Below are positions 1 through 10,172 of a stretch of 20,989 nt of DNA, piece by piece. Numbering within the stretch: the first letter of the stretch is position 1; every line of letters starts with the position of its first letter. Under the pieces are notes generated by a model. That model was not told the DNA's origin, made no database searches, and was given only the letters and a program-made list of their open reading frames with translations. Source of the stretch: Coptodactyla brooksi (taxonomy: Eukaryota; Arthropoda; Insecta; Coleoptera; Scarabaeidae). The translations under genes were made by a program, and so were the position numbers. The stretch covers positions 1-20,989 of the forward strand of contig JAWQRM010000618.1 of the NCBI GenBank assembly GCA_033557675.1, in the 5' to 3' direction.

Positions 1-79
1 ATTGGTGACAGTACACTTTAGAATTGATCGTGGTATTCTCCCAAAAATTTTCGAAAGAGCTCCCAAAAATTTTGTAAAC

Positions 80-121
80 TTTGCAAAAGATTTTGCAAAT
101 TTTTGCAAAAGATTTTGCAAA
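80..121. repeat. Two copies of a 20-bp palindrome, 22-bp period
   Basis: TTTGCAAAAGATTTTGCAAA occurs at 80-99 and 102-121. Each copy is itself an inverted repeat of TTTGCAAAA about a GA centre. Related CAAAAATTTT and TTTTGCAAA words lie on both sides (42-60, 62-74, 223-231). It is probably part of a larger AT-rich repeat cut by the window edge. Confidence 0.75.
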
Positions 122-230
122 CCTGTTTGCGAAAAATTGTGCAATTTATTTGTCCAGCTGATGATAGTAAACTTTAGAAGTGATTATGATTATTCTAAAG
201 TGTATAATTAATAATACAAGAATTTTGCAA

Positions 231-1079
231 ACCAGTGTTGGCACTGGAATTCTGTCAATACATCTTCCCCATACACATCCACTTTCTTTTCTCGCTCGAA
301 CGGCATCTTTACCTTTTTTGTAATAAAAAAGCAAAATGTGCCAAAAATGCTGTTTTTAATTCTCTATGTTTCATAAGACACAAAAAGAAAACAATTGCAC
401 ATAACCGAACAAAATATTTTCACACGTAAACTTTGCAATGTCAGCTGTCAGAATATATAATCCATATATGGTTCATCCCGTAGAACTGTCGTACTACGGG
501 ATCACTCGAAATCAACAACAAAAATATTACAAGAAAGTATTTTGGCGTCTCATTGATCAGTTCCCTTTTCGATGTATTTGTTAGTTTCCAAACAGTTACG
601 GATAAAACTAAAAAAGTTTTTTACAATTTAGAATGGAGGTAATTGAAGAGATTTTTGAAGAATATTGACAAACTATACCCCGACATATACAAGAAAACAG
701 AAATACAAGATTGATAGAAAGGCTCTTCGTTTTCCACATTTACCCACATCCAGTCAAAAGGAACCTCGAGGTAAAAAACAATGAAGAGGCAAATATTTAA
801 AAAGACATTCATTATTTCTGAACTTTCTTAATCCTGAAGATGTCTATAAAAAGCCAAAACGTTTAGATTCAGAAGCAAATCTCCAGCAGTCAATTAAGCT
901 TCTAAAAGTAATAGTATTTTTTATGGTGAGACATAAATGATTTTCTGGAAAAAAATTACCAGCCAGAATGACTCTTCAATTCCCTTTATCTGCGACAAAA
1001 CTAATTTAAAAAACAATTCCCCCCTCCCCTCCTTCACCGTATCCAATAAACTCAACTTAGGCCTAAATAGGCACACATA
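231..1079. other. AT-rich non-coding stretch
   Basis: Only short frames full of AT-biased codons occur, with no recognisable domain. A plus-strand run near 633-830 and 815-900 gives broken protein-like pieces but no family that I can name. Confidence 0.6.
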
Positions 1080-1430
1080 GAAAACGGGATAGAGAAAAAA
1101 TCCAGTCCGTAATCAAGTTGTAAATGCAGGAAAGCAGCTGCGTCCGCCAATGGAAACGCGTAGTCCGGTAGCTATAGTAACGAACTACTTGTTTGTCTTA
1201 TTGTAAAAGTAGAATGAATCTCTGGGCCACGCCTTTCATCGCCACGTCCTCGTTGTGTCCGATGCCGACCTGTATAGTTGTTGCTCTCAATCTCGAGACC
1301 TTTGCTGTGCAACACCGACGACGACGACGTAGTGGCATACGCCGTCGTGACTATGTGTTGTTAGTTTTTTCTTGCTTCGCCCGACGACTTGTTCTCCCTC
1401 TACTGACCGTCCTGCTAACTTCAATTTATG
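1080..1430. other. GC-richer unique island, no assigned function
   Basis: This stretch is clearly richer in G+C and CpG than the AT-rich surroundings. It contains a short GAC repeat (about 1317-1329) and unique sequence. A plus-strand frame (1193-1453) exists but has no recognisable domain, and minus-strand frames are interrupted. It does not match the ZFHX C-terminus as I know it. It could be an enhancer, an unrecognised exon or an old insertion. The 15-mer AATGGAAACGCGTAG (1149-1163) recurs at 9999-10013. Confidence 0.3.
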
Positions 1431-1440
1431 GAACTAAATA

Positions 1441-3020
1441 TTTAATCCTTTAGTGTCAATCACACTGCCCGTGATATAATAGGAAAACAAGAAGGAAATA
1501 GAAATTACTTTTATCAGTTTTTAGCTTCACACAAAACAATGACAGCTTAAAATTTGAATTATTACTATCGCAAGCTGCGGTACAAACATTTTATTTCATT
1601 TCTGCAACTCACTAAAGGGAGCTGCTGCAGTCTAACGTGGCGTATAAAATTAAATGTCAAGTGTGCAATGGAAACAATCAATATCAACCGAATTGGATGA
1701 AATATAGTTGGAAGGAAACAAACGTATCAAAAAACTGACTATTTTTCCATTAATTAACAGGAGAAACACAAAAAATTTAAGTAATTTTTACCGGAGAATT
1801 AAATTTCCTCTAATTTATTGATTTTTGTCGATTGTACAGGTATGTGATGAAAAAAATTTCTGTAACGTAAATAGGGCATTTTATAGCACTAGCCGATGGA
1901 ACTGTAGACTCTATTTCTCAATTAGTATCATTCGTGGCTCTGTTACTCTGTATAGAGAGGTCCTAGTATGATGTGGATGTTTTACATACAACTCTTTGTT
2001 TACCCTAACGACAGTTTTCCTTTTGAAACGATATCTTTTACCAATTTCGAGACATCCGAGTGGGGTATATTCCAAGTCGTGAGTTATAAGTAGAAGTAGA
2101 GCTTTTATCGGCATTAGATCTTGAAGTAAAAAATATTAAAAGGAAAAATCTAGAAGATAAAAAATGTGTTACTTCAGCTGATTCATATATAATTAGTCCT
2201 TATGAAACCATTTTTTGCGGGATCACATTCCGGATTATCTTATGACCAATATACCTCCAAGTGAAGGAAGAGCTTGAAAGTCTTTCATACTAGTTTTATT
2301 TAGCTTTCGTGGAAAGAAGAGGGACCCAAGAGGGACTGCAAATTTATGGTAGCTACAAGATTTAAGAATGCAACATGACATGAGTACTTTCCCAAAAATT
2401 GAGGTACAGTTAGCTAATAAAGTAATCCAATGTAAAACATCCAATGTAAGTAATTTGTGAATAAAATATAATTTCATTTCTGCTTGAATTATTAGTGTTT
2501 TGTTATTCATAAAATTAAACCATTCTAGTATTTTACTTTACGAATTGTCGATCCACAAACTAAACACATGTCCTAATTTCACAATTTATAATTATTAATC
2601 AATTTAAATGAATAATCGTAGTATGTTTTAAAGTAGCAATAAATAAGTCCATTGTTTTATTTTACATTTTCCTAAATCATGAAATATTTATCAAATAGTT
2701 CCCTTAGTTCTTCTTGTTCACGAAGGTAAACAAATTGATATCCCTACATAAACAACATTTACTGTTACTTAGCGAATGCTTACATATGAATTTCCCAAAG
2801 CAAGAAATATGTCGCAGTAATGATGTAATCTAAAGTGGCCTATGCGTTCACCAGACGAACGGACCTCTGTTAACACTGAAGAGCAATTGCGTCAAAGAAG
2901 TTGATGCATGCAATTGATGATTGTAATCGTCGAAATATTTTTGCAAAAATGTTAATCTGACCTATGCTAAATTTAAACACTTTCTGTTTCAAAAATAAAG
3001 CAGAATATTTCCTGTTAACG
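1441..3020. other. AT-rich non-coding stretch
   Basis: Nothing recognisable as a gene or structured repeat was seen here. Minus-strand frames (1911-2114, 2235-2510) lack domains and have AT-biased composition. Confidence 0.6.
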
Positions 3021-3377
3021 TAATACAATATCTGTGTTGTTTTTGTGGTCAATAATACTTTTACTGGCTGTTTTAATTTGTTCATAAAGCTAACCGATCA
3101 TCTTCAGAGATATTTTGAGAGCTACCAAAGGCTCTGCTGGTCTGTATTTCTCATCTGGATTATGTTGTAGGATCAGCTGGTGTGATGAATGATGTAAATT
3201 TTTCTATTGCGCATTAAATCTTTTGATTGTCTAGATATTACTGTAGAAATTACTCGGGTTTGAATTTTCGTTTTTCTAGAATAATTTTGGGTTGAAGACC
3301 GAAGTGGTCATCAGTTCCTTAAGACGGCAACTACCATCTACCCATTATTGACCACAAAAACGACACAGAAGTATTAC
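3021..3377. mobile_element. MITE-like element with imperfect terminal inverted repeats
   Basis: The left arm (3021-3056, starting TAATACAATATCTGTG) and the right arm (3344-3377, ending CACAGAAGTATTA) are inverted copies. They share a 19-base core (ATTATTGACCACAAAAAC at the right arm) with a few mismatches and small indels beyond it. They enclose about 290 bp without a long frame. Size and structure suggest a non-autonomous DNA element. I see no clear target-site duplication, so a chance or hairpin origin remains possible. Confidence 0.45.
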
Positions 3378-3702
3378 AAACCTAGCAATTTGCGGATACA
3401 CAATAAATTCTATGAATTCCATGAATTTTATTGAAAATGTTCATATCCATTGGCTTCATAACGGTGTCTAAGATTCTCAAGGCCAATAACTTAAGTTATT
3501 AAGTTATAAAAGGTATTTTTAAGTTATGAACGAAAGTTGATTGTTCTTAGCAATGGTTTCAGTCTGGAACATAAATAATTTTCCAGAGACAAAATTGATA
3601 TTTCGTCGATGGTAAATGTTTCTCTTCACAGAAATCATGGAAATGTGTCCAATCGTTTTTCTGCCAAATGTATTGGATTTTATTAATCCAATAAATTTGG
3701 CT

Positions 3703-4524
3703 GTTCTCCAATTGGTAACTTTTTTCTGAAAGTATTGGACTGAAACATTGTAAAATTTGTATTCAGGACAATGTGACAATATAACTATTACATCCGAATG
3801 TTTTTTGACTTTTAATTAAGGCAAGGTTACCTTAATTAACTGTCTACATTTATAAATATTAATTTTTACACTTTATTGTGCGATTTGCTGCATATTTAAG
3901 AAATATTAAACAACGATAAAATTATATAATGCAATCTATCGTGTCCCTTTCTCTTTATATGTGTAAAATTTCTACCACCAAACATGACTTCTGTTTTGTA
4001 GCCATCGTTAGATCACGGAATAGTACAGAACATGAAAGGGGCATATAGAAGAAAAATATTAGAATACCTTATCACAAATGTTGAGTTGTGCAATTTTATC
4101 GAAGAATTTGACAGTTCTCCAATTAGTAATTTTTTTCTCAAAGTATTGGGCTCAAACATTATAAAATTTGTATTCAAGACAAGGGGACAATATAACTATT
4201 AAATCTGAATGTTTTTTGACTTTTAATTAAGGCAAGGTTGCCTTAATTAACTGTCTACATTTATAAATATTAATTTTTACACATTATTGTGTGATTTGCT
4301 GAATATTTAAGAAAAATTAAACAACGAGAAAATTATATAATACAATATATCGTGTCCCTTGCTCTTTATATGTATAAAATTTCTACCACCAAACATGACT
4401 TCTGTTTTGTAGCCGTCGTTAGGTCACGGAATAATACAAAATATGAAAGGGGAATACGGAAGAAAAATGTTAAAATACCTTATCACAAATGTTGAATTGT
4501 GCAATTTTATCGAAGAATTTAACA
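3703..4524. repeat. Tandem duplication, two copies of a 411-bp unit
   Basis: Unit 1 (3703-4113) and unit 2 (4114-4524) match over their whole length with scattered substitutions. Both begin GTTCTCCAATT and end GAAGAATTT-ACA. Each carries a palindrome built on TTAATTAAGG; it is perfect in unit 2 (4223-4250, 13-bp arms and a 2-base spacer) and has one mismatch in unit 1 (3812-3839). I see no conserved long frame in either unit. This may be a fragment of a longer satellite array or a duplicated end of an unknown element. Confidence 0.85.
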
Positions 4525-4557
4525 AGCTGGGTATTTATTGAAAGAACCTTGTGATGA

Positions 4558-4827
4558 AAAAGTATTAAATTTACTAAAATACATGATCCAATTATTCCAC
4601 CTATATTGCGTAACGATGTAACACCTGCTTCTGAGATGGTTGGTATTGACAACCATCTGATTGTTCACAAAAAATACGGTTCAACAGCTCATGAACTGCT
4701 TCATGGATTTTTAGAAATTAACCCAAATCATCAAAACCCAAAACCAGAAGATTGAGATTACCATAATGCTACTGCAGAAGAAAACAATCCTGAACCTGTT
4801 CTTAATTGTGTAAAAATACGTGAATAG
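4558..4827 (+). pseudogene. Unidentified broken ORF next to the tandem repeat
   Basis: A plus-strand frame without a clear start runs from 4558 to a TGA at 4753-4755 and, beyond it, in the same frame to a TAG at 4825-4827. It reads PIIPPILRNDVTPASEMVGI, then NHLIVHKKYGSTAHELLHGF, then Asn/Pro/His-rich sequence. Base composition is less AT-rich than its flanks and the amino-acid make-up looks protein-like. I do not recognise the family; a relic of a mobile-element protein is the most likely reading, given the neighbouring repeat. The antisense frame here carries no recognisable motif. Confidence 0.35.
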
Positions 4828-6802
4828 CTACATACGTAAATATTATAATATATTTAGATATGTATTAATAACCTATTAGTTTTTAATTTCATTGTTTTAA
4901 TAAATATGCCTATGTATGTTTTCTTTTTAATTTTTTGGTCAATTTTCCTTCATCCTTTATAAGCTCTTGTGTAAGTTGGATGACACGTAAATATCCCCCG
5001 AATAATAAAATAACATAAAATTTAAGAACATGTTATTCCTAATAGATGAAAACCTTTTCCCGCATACATTACTTATTTTAAGTCGAATTACTTTCAAACA
5101 CCAGATTTAACTGAAACCTTTGTATGTGCTCAATAAAATAATGGACTTTAATGCATAAGAGAATGGAAATTGGTTTCTGTGGCATATGTGAAAAAGACAA
5201 GATTTTTTCATTTTGAAGTATGGAAAATAGACAAGGAATTCCAATGTTTTTTAGGAATTTAATCGCCAATATAGTAAAAGTCGAAGCAATTTCGAATTCT
5301 GGCCATTGCAAAACGTGATGGCACTGCTCAATAAACTCGATTTGCGAACCCTAAGCATTCCGAGTACGTCTGGAATCGCCATATCACATACCTAACCGGA
5401 GTTATGACTTGTTATTCGGCCATTCAATCATACCTAAAGGGCAGTTATAGCGTGTCCAGACATGTCGTTTGGCGATTTTCGAAGCGTTGTGCCATTGACA
5501 CCCCGAATGTGTCAAATGCGCTTCCTCTCTTTTTATCGTTCTCTTCAACTAATATTTCCGAAAGCCAATCAGCGAAACTTTTCAAAGGGACTCTGTAAGG
5601 AAACCACTAACAATGCACCACATATCTTTCGCCGTAGCGAAAAATGGCGCACAGGCAGATGTTTTCATTTTTTGTACTAATGATAAGTGATCTCAGGTAA
5701 TAGAAAAGGACACAAGTCTTTGTAGTAGCGTTAGGGCCACCTGGTCACTCCTCTCTTGGCCCCGCGCTGGGATTAGTGACAAAACTAAGTTTGTCGATGA
5801 GTGTAAATGGGTCCTAGAATGGGTCGGTCTCACCCATTGTCCCAAAAATTTACGGTTTCTCGCTGAGAGAAAATAATACATCGCGTCCTCTCTATTGATC
5901 ATTATCTATCTCCTAAGGAATTTTTGCCTACTACAACGTCGTCTATACATGTAGAGGATGTATAAGAAAGATCCGAAGAGGTTAATGTTTATTTATAGAA
6001 TGGAATTGTTAATGAAATCGCTCGGGGATTTCGATGGGCGATCTGGGACTTCTACGACGTCCCAGATGCGAAAGATGATGTTTTTAAAACACGAGTCATT
6101 CGTAAATGATGGATCGATTATCGTTCGGTTGGTCAAATGAAATTGAAAAGAATAACGTTTTCCAGCGAAATTTGCGGCAATATATTTTATCGAGAAGGGC
6201 GTTACGAACCTATGACTCATTAATAACGTCTGTAAAAAAGCGACACATGTGATATTCTCCGACTGTTATTATTAGGGTCCTGGGACCCTTTTTTGGGAAT
6301 AATTTATGGCTTATTGCTTACACCAGATTTTAACCCAACTAAGCTGATTGGAAATCTATTATAGCGATCAATAAAAAAAGTTCGCAGTCACATATGTACA
6401 TAGCGATTTTTACCGTCTCATACTTGTCCAGGAAAACAAAGTATCAATCGGAATTCTTCATGGACTTAGAAACAATCGTAAATAATGGTCAAATGCCACA
6501 AGCCATTCACCAAATACATAGCATCCAATGCGACAATTTGCAAAGCTCAATTTGTTTATTGTCTATTATGTATTATTGTGTATAATGGTACATAAATTAG
6601 TTGGGAAAATAGAGAGAGAGAGGATTTTTCCAGTTTCCGTGCTGTTGAAAACGATCTTTGCAGTGACAAAGGATCGGAAGAAGACCAAAATAAGAGTTCA
6701 CAATGGGGTACGAAAGAAAATATTAGAGGATTATTTGATTTTTGTGGAAATAATTCTGGTCAACAATGTGATGTGACTAGATCGCTGAGAGAAAAATGTA
6801 CT
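4828..6802. other. Non-coding stretch with a GC-richer middle
   Basis: No gene recognised. Bases 5330-5960 are less AT-rich and unique; their frames on both strands show no known domain. A small perfect hairpin, ATCTGGGAC with its complement and a 9-base loop, lies at 6041-6067. The rest is ordinary AT-rich DNA. Confidence 0.55.
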
Positions 6803-7770
6803 TTATTTTGCTAAATAATCAGATAACGAATTAGCATCCATTATTGTGGAGCAAACGAAAATCTGACATTTTTGACAACTCCTTGGAAAATTCTTAAGGT
6901 CTACTTCGTTAAACACCCCCAAAACAGCTTTTCGAACAAGATCTGCAGTTTCGAAGTTGTTAACCCCCATACACTGGACTTTACGTATCCCGAAGGAAAA
7001 GTAGGTCGAAGGGTATCAAATCCGGTGATCTTGAAGGCCATATTACATGGCTGCTTGGTGGGACGGTTCTATTATTAAATAGGCAGTTTAAGAGGAGAGA
7101 ATATCCACTATTAACCACTTTGAGAAGGCAAAGAAAGCAAGAAAGGTGGTAGGTACCAAGAATAATATAATAATTAGACGCGCTCCCTAGCCAATGACAG
7201 AATTCCTATAAAACGTGTTCCTTTCTGGCTCATACCGTTTTTTTTTTCGATCGATGCAAACATTATTTTTATCGTGTTAGTCTAAAATTCCAGGAAAAAG
7301 GATCGTCGACGAAGTGTCGATACGCTGGCATATCCCCTTATCGGTTTTACAAAAAGCAGTGATTTTTAGATCCTTAAATAGACATTAACTTTATAGACAT
7401 TATAAAGCATCTTGTTCAAACTGTCGCTTGCCAAATGAAAGATGGTTGATGCTGGTAGTTAGAAGTTGCAGGTAGCTTGCTAAGGTGGGTCTTCATGAAT
7501 AACTGGTTCATATCAGGACGTTCGTGTGCCCAGAAGTGTTTATTGTGACCATTAAAATAGAGAAACGTCAGACCACATCAATTTATTTTAAGCATTCTTA
7601 TTCTGCTCCAATTGAGTGACATACATGTCCTTGTAAAATACGTGATGCAGTGTAGATACCGAAAATCTACTTGTGCTTGAATTTCCCATGTTGAAGTATG
7701 GCCATCAACGTTAACACTTCCTAATCCGCATCGATCACCGATGTCTACCGGTTGCTGGTTAGGAGTTCTC
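6803..7770 (-). pseudogene. Decayed Tc1/mariner-superfamily (DDE) transposase
   Basis: Minus-strand pieces follow the order of a DDE transposase of the group that carries WPxRSPDLTPxDFxLWG. An N-terminal segment has SVSTLHHVFYKD, like SRSTLHRILHKDL (about 7640-7700). Next come MWSDVSLY (about 7555-7580), corresponding to the first catalytic FSDExxF, and FNGHNKHFWAHERPD (about 7512-7556). A long unrecognisable middle follows (7090-7500). WPSRSPDLIPFDLLFL (6993-7040) follows, then FETADLVRKAVLGVFNEVDL and NFPRSCQKCQ, matching the usual C-terminus, and a TAA stop at 6803-6805. Stops and frameshifts separate the blocks, and the last catalytic acid region is not readable. It is a dead copy. I did not find terminal inverted repeats. 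It is unrelated to the mariner copy at 15301. Confidence 0.7.
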
Positions 7771-8264
7771 TCCAACTTTCTCCGCAACTATAGTAAATCC
7801 GTAATAGTTGAAGTTATTCCTCTACATTCATTAATAATGTCTAATATGAATATTAATCGATTATGTCATTTTGATGGAATTAAACTGTGACAACCAACAC
7901 ATCAAATTAATCAGAAAACATTTCTGATTATGAAAATATAACATAAACACAAGGTTTCGATAAGAAATAAATAAATTTGTGCCACTATGTTAAAAATTAA
8001 CTGTTAAAGAAAGTTGAAAATGGGAATTTGAAAACACAAACGAATTTTTATTTATTTTCTAAAAAATATACCTCACAATAGACATTCTAATAATAATGTT
8101 CCGTCCTTCATACACAGATGCAAAGAACGTTATTGTTAAAGTTTGAAGAATTGACTGAAGTTCCTCAATCTACGGTGTTGAGAAAGTGTTGCTGTAAGTG
8201 TAATTGAAATCGCAAAATAATGAAAGAATGAGAAGGAATTAAATTGTACCAAACCTTCTTTTTC
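7771..8264. other. AT-rich spacer between two transposase relics
   Basis: No gene seen. The last 150 bases may belong to the N-terminal part of the plus-strand transposase relic that follows, but the similarity is too weak to call. Confidence 0.5.
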
Positions 8265-8660
8265 GCGTATTTCTGATACCGTGGCTAAAGAAGTAAAGGA
8301 AACTATATATAGAATGTGTATAAAATGACCATGGTTCTAAGTGTTGAAAAAATTGTCTTGAATTTAATTACTGAGAAGAACTATAAGTAAATATGCAAGT
8401 CCTAAAAGTCCTATAATGGTATCCATAGGATTAAAAGACATCATATGGACTAACAAAAATGAAATTAGAAAGTTTCCTGAAAAATGAACACCTATCATAC
8501 ATTTGCACGAGATGTGGTGTGATACTCACGATACAGTAAGAAAAGGTCCTGTTTGACGGTGTACCCCCATCCAGAGCAAAAAGGGCAATAATTCTACAAG
8601 CAGGCGATAAGAACTGATTGATCCAAAATGGCCTTTTGTTCTTTACTAAGAATATACCGA
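8265..8660 (+). pseudogene. Decayed IS630/Tc1-like DDE transposase fragment
   Basis: The plus strand reads PIIHLHEMWCDTHDTVRKG (8491-8547), corresponding to the PIIYLDETWxNxHxTxxK block around the first catalytic Asp of an insect DDE transposase. After a +1 shift, RAKRAIILQAGDKN and LIQNGLLFFTKN (8573-8650) match the RLIILHAGxxxGFIxNALLxFK block that follows in these proteins. The catalytic Asp is replaced by His, and stops lie at 8554-8556 and 8615-8617. Weaker similarity (ISDTVAKEVKETIYRM, about 8266-8315) fits the region preceding the catalytic core. Downstream of about 8660 the similarity fades. The copy is dead; its ends are not defined. Confidence 0.6.
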
Positions 8661-9183
8661 GGTACTAGATTGATCTGTTTTATCATCAATGTCTGCGAAA
8701 TGTATCTGCATTAATGTAGAGAAAGTAAAAGCGCCTGAATTATAATGAAAGAAGATGAATGCTTCTTTATCATACTTTGTATTTATAAAAGTGGTCTTTA
8801 TTGCCAATAGCCCAGACCGCTAAGTTCACCGTCAAATAAAAAGATTATAATGTAAATCATAGGATTGATAACCATCATAGTTATTTCCAAATACTAATAC
8901 TTGATGAAGACTTCATTGTTCTAAAGTTCAATGAATATTATTAGCTCTAAAAATAAGCAAAAAATTCTTCATTTTATAATACCAGGAATGGCATTATTTT
9001 AATTTTTGTGCTCTTGAGCTTGAATTACATTTTCATAAATGAATATTGCACGTGAAACCGTCCTAATTATGCTATTTGAAAGAATAAGTACTTTAAATCA
9101 GATGCCTTTATTCAAACAATTTAACAAGTATAATCAAACGTGACTGAAAATTTGTAGTAAAATGCACATTATTAAACACACTT
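8661..9183. other. AT-rich stretch
   Basis: No gene recognised. The first part may be the unreadable 3' remainder of the transposase relic. If the candidate terminal exon is real, the final part would be 3' UTR. Confidence 0.5.
9107..9112 (-). terminator. Possible poly(A) signal AATAAA
   Basis: A minus-strand AATAAA lies 72 bases after the TAA of the candidate terminal exon. The hexamer is common by chance in DNA this AT-rich, so it only counts as support if that exon is real. Confidence 0.2.
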
Positions 9184-9251
9184 TTATGTGACCTCTACCC
9201 CAGCAATCGTATCCCCAAGGTTAAGAGTTATCTCGATACCGGGCGCTCTGC
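9184..9251 (-). CDS. Candidate C-terminal exon of zfh2 (uncertain)
   Basis: This short GC-richer stretch sits in AT-rich DNA, 0.9 kb downstream of the phase-1 donor at 10172. Minus-strand CTAG at 9255-9252 could serve as an acceptor. Starting at 9251, the two bases GC complete the split Gly codon, and the frame then reads RAPGIEITLNLGDTIAGVEV plus T and a TAA stop (9186-9184). A minus-strand AATAAA follows at 9107-9112. In favour are phase compatibility, an open frame with a stop, high sequence complexity and a poly(A) signal. Against it: another AG lies five bases upstream of the acceptor, the frame is also open for about 28 codons beyond the proposed acceptor, the plus strand is open too, and the conserved C-terminal fingers of ZFHX proteins are missing. 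I do not recognise the peptide. It could be a non-coding conserved element, part of an unknown repeat, or a minor alternative terminus. Confidence 0.25.
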
Positions 9252-10172
9252 CTAGCTTGGATTTAACAGTGGGCACGGCAGAGGGAGTTGACAACAAAGA
9301 ATAAAATATTAACGCATTCATCAACAACGGTTATAACTGCCAGAATTTTGCCTGCAGGGGATTTTACCGGAGAAGCTTAAAAAGCATACAACAGCAATAT
9401 AAAAGAATGCAAATAAACTCTCAACTAGTCCTTTATCAGCTTGCAAGCTTATGATTATTTTATTTTAGCTCTACATGTTTTAGATTACCGAATAGAAGAA
9501 TAAATCTGTCATTTGTAATACTCATAATTCATAAAAATCACTAAGACCCCTTCAAGATTAAATCGTAGAAGTACTATAACTAAAACTTCCATATTCTACT
9601 TATATTTTAAATAAGACCAATTATGAAGTATATCCATGAGATCTGGACATAAACAAAACATCGTGAAATCAGACTAAAAGTTTGACGAAGCATTTTTTTT
9701 CTGTACAAAGATATCCACAGAAACTGTTAGTAAACAAGGATTAAATAGAAATTAAAGGAACTGTGTAAAACACAGATATAATAAAATTTAAACGATATGT
9801 TTCATATCTTAATCATGCCTTGAAAATAAGGATTTATATAGTTCAAATACACGTTAGAGGATTGCTAAAACCTTTGTAATTTTTATAGCAAAGGCTTTAT
9901 AAATTACAATTAACGGTTGCATTTCTACTCTTCAGCAATTCAATATACTATTCCATCAAGATATAGCAATCTCTCCGCGACGTGCCCGATATATTATTAA
10001 TGGAAACGCGTAGCTAGGGTTTCAGCTGACTCAAGGCTTGAGGTAACACCGATAAGGACATTACGAATTCGTATAGAGAAATACGAGGGGAGCGATGAAA
10101 TATTAAACAATATTCCTCATTTTTCCACGCCGAAAACAATTGGAGATCAGAAATGAGATAGAATGAACTTAC
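9252..10172 (-). other. Intronic sequence downstream of the homeodomain exon
   Basis: It begins at the GTAAGT donor (10172-10167). It is mostly AT-rich without frames, except for a more complex segment at about 9960-10140 containing CpG and the 15-mer shared with 1149-1163. Confidence 0.7.

Noticed and set aside
1193..1453. Plus-strand ORF with an Arg-rich stretch as a gene
   Set aside because: The RRRRR run comes from a GAC/CGA microsatellite, there is no domain, and the ORF lacks supporting signals.
3519..3779. 86-codon minus-strand ORF extending into the tandem repeat
   Set aside because: The frame is broken in the second repeat copy and the peptide matches nothing I recognise; AT-biased composition explains its length.
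10147..10172. C-terminal residues KFILSHF as the natural end of Zfh2
   Set aside because: They follow a perfect GTAAGT donor at 10172-10167, so the ORF stop is intronic.
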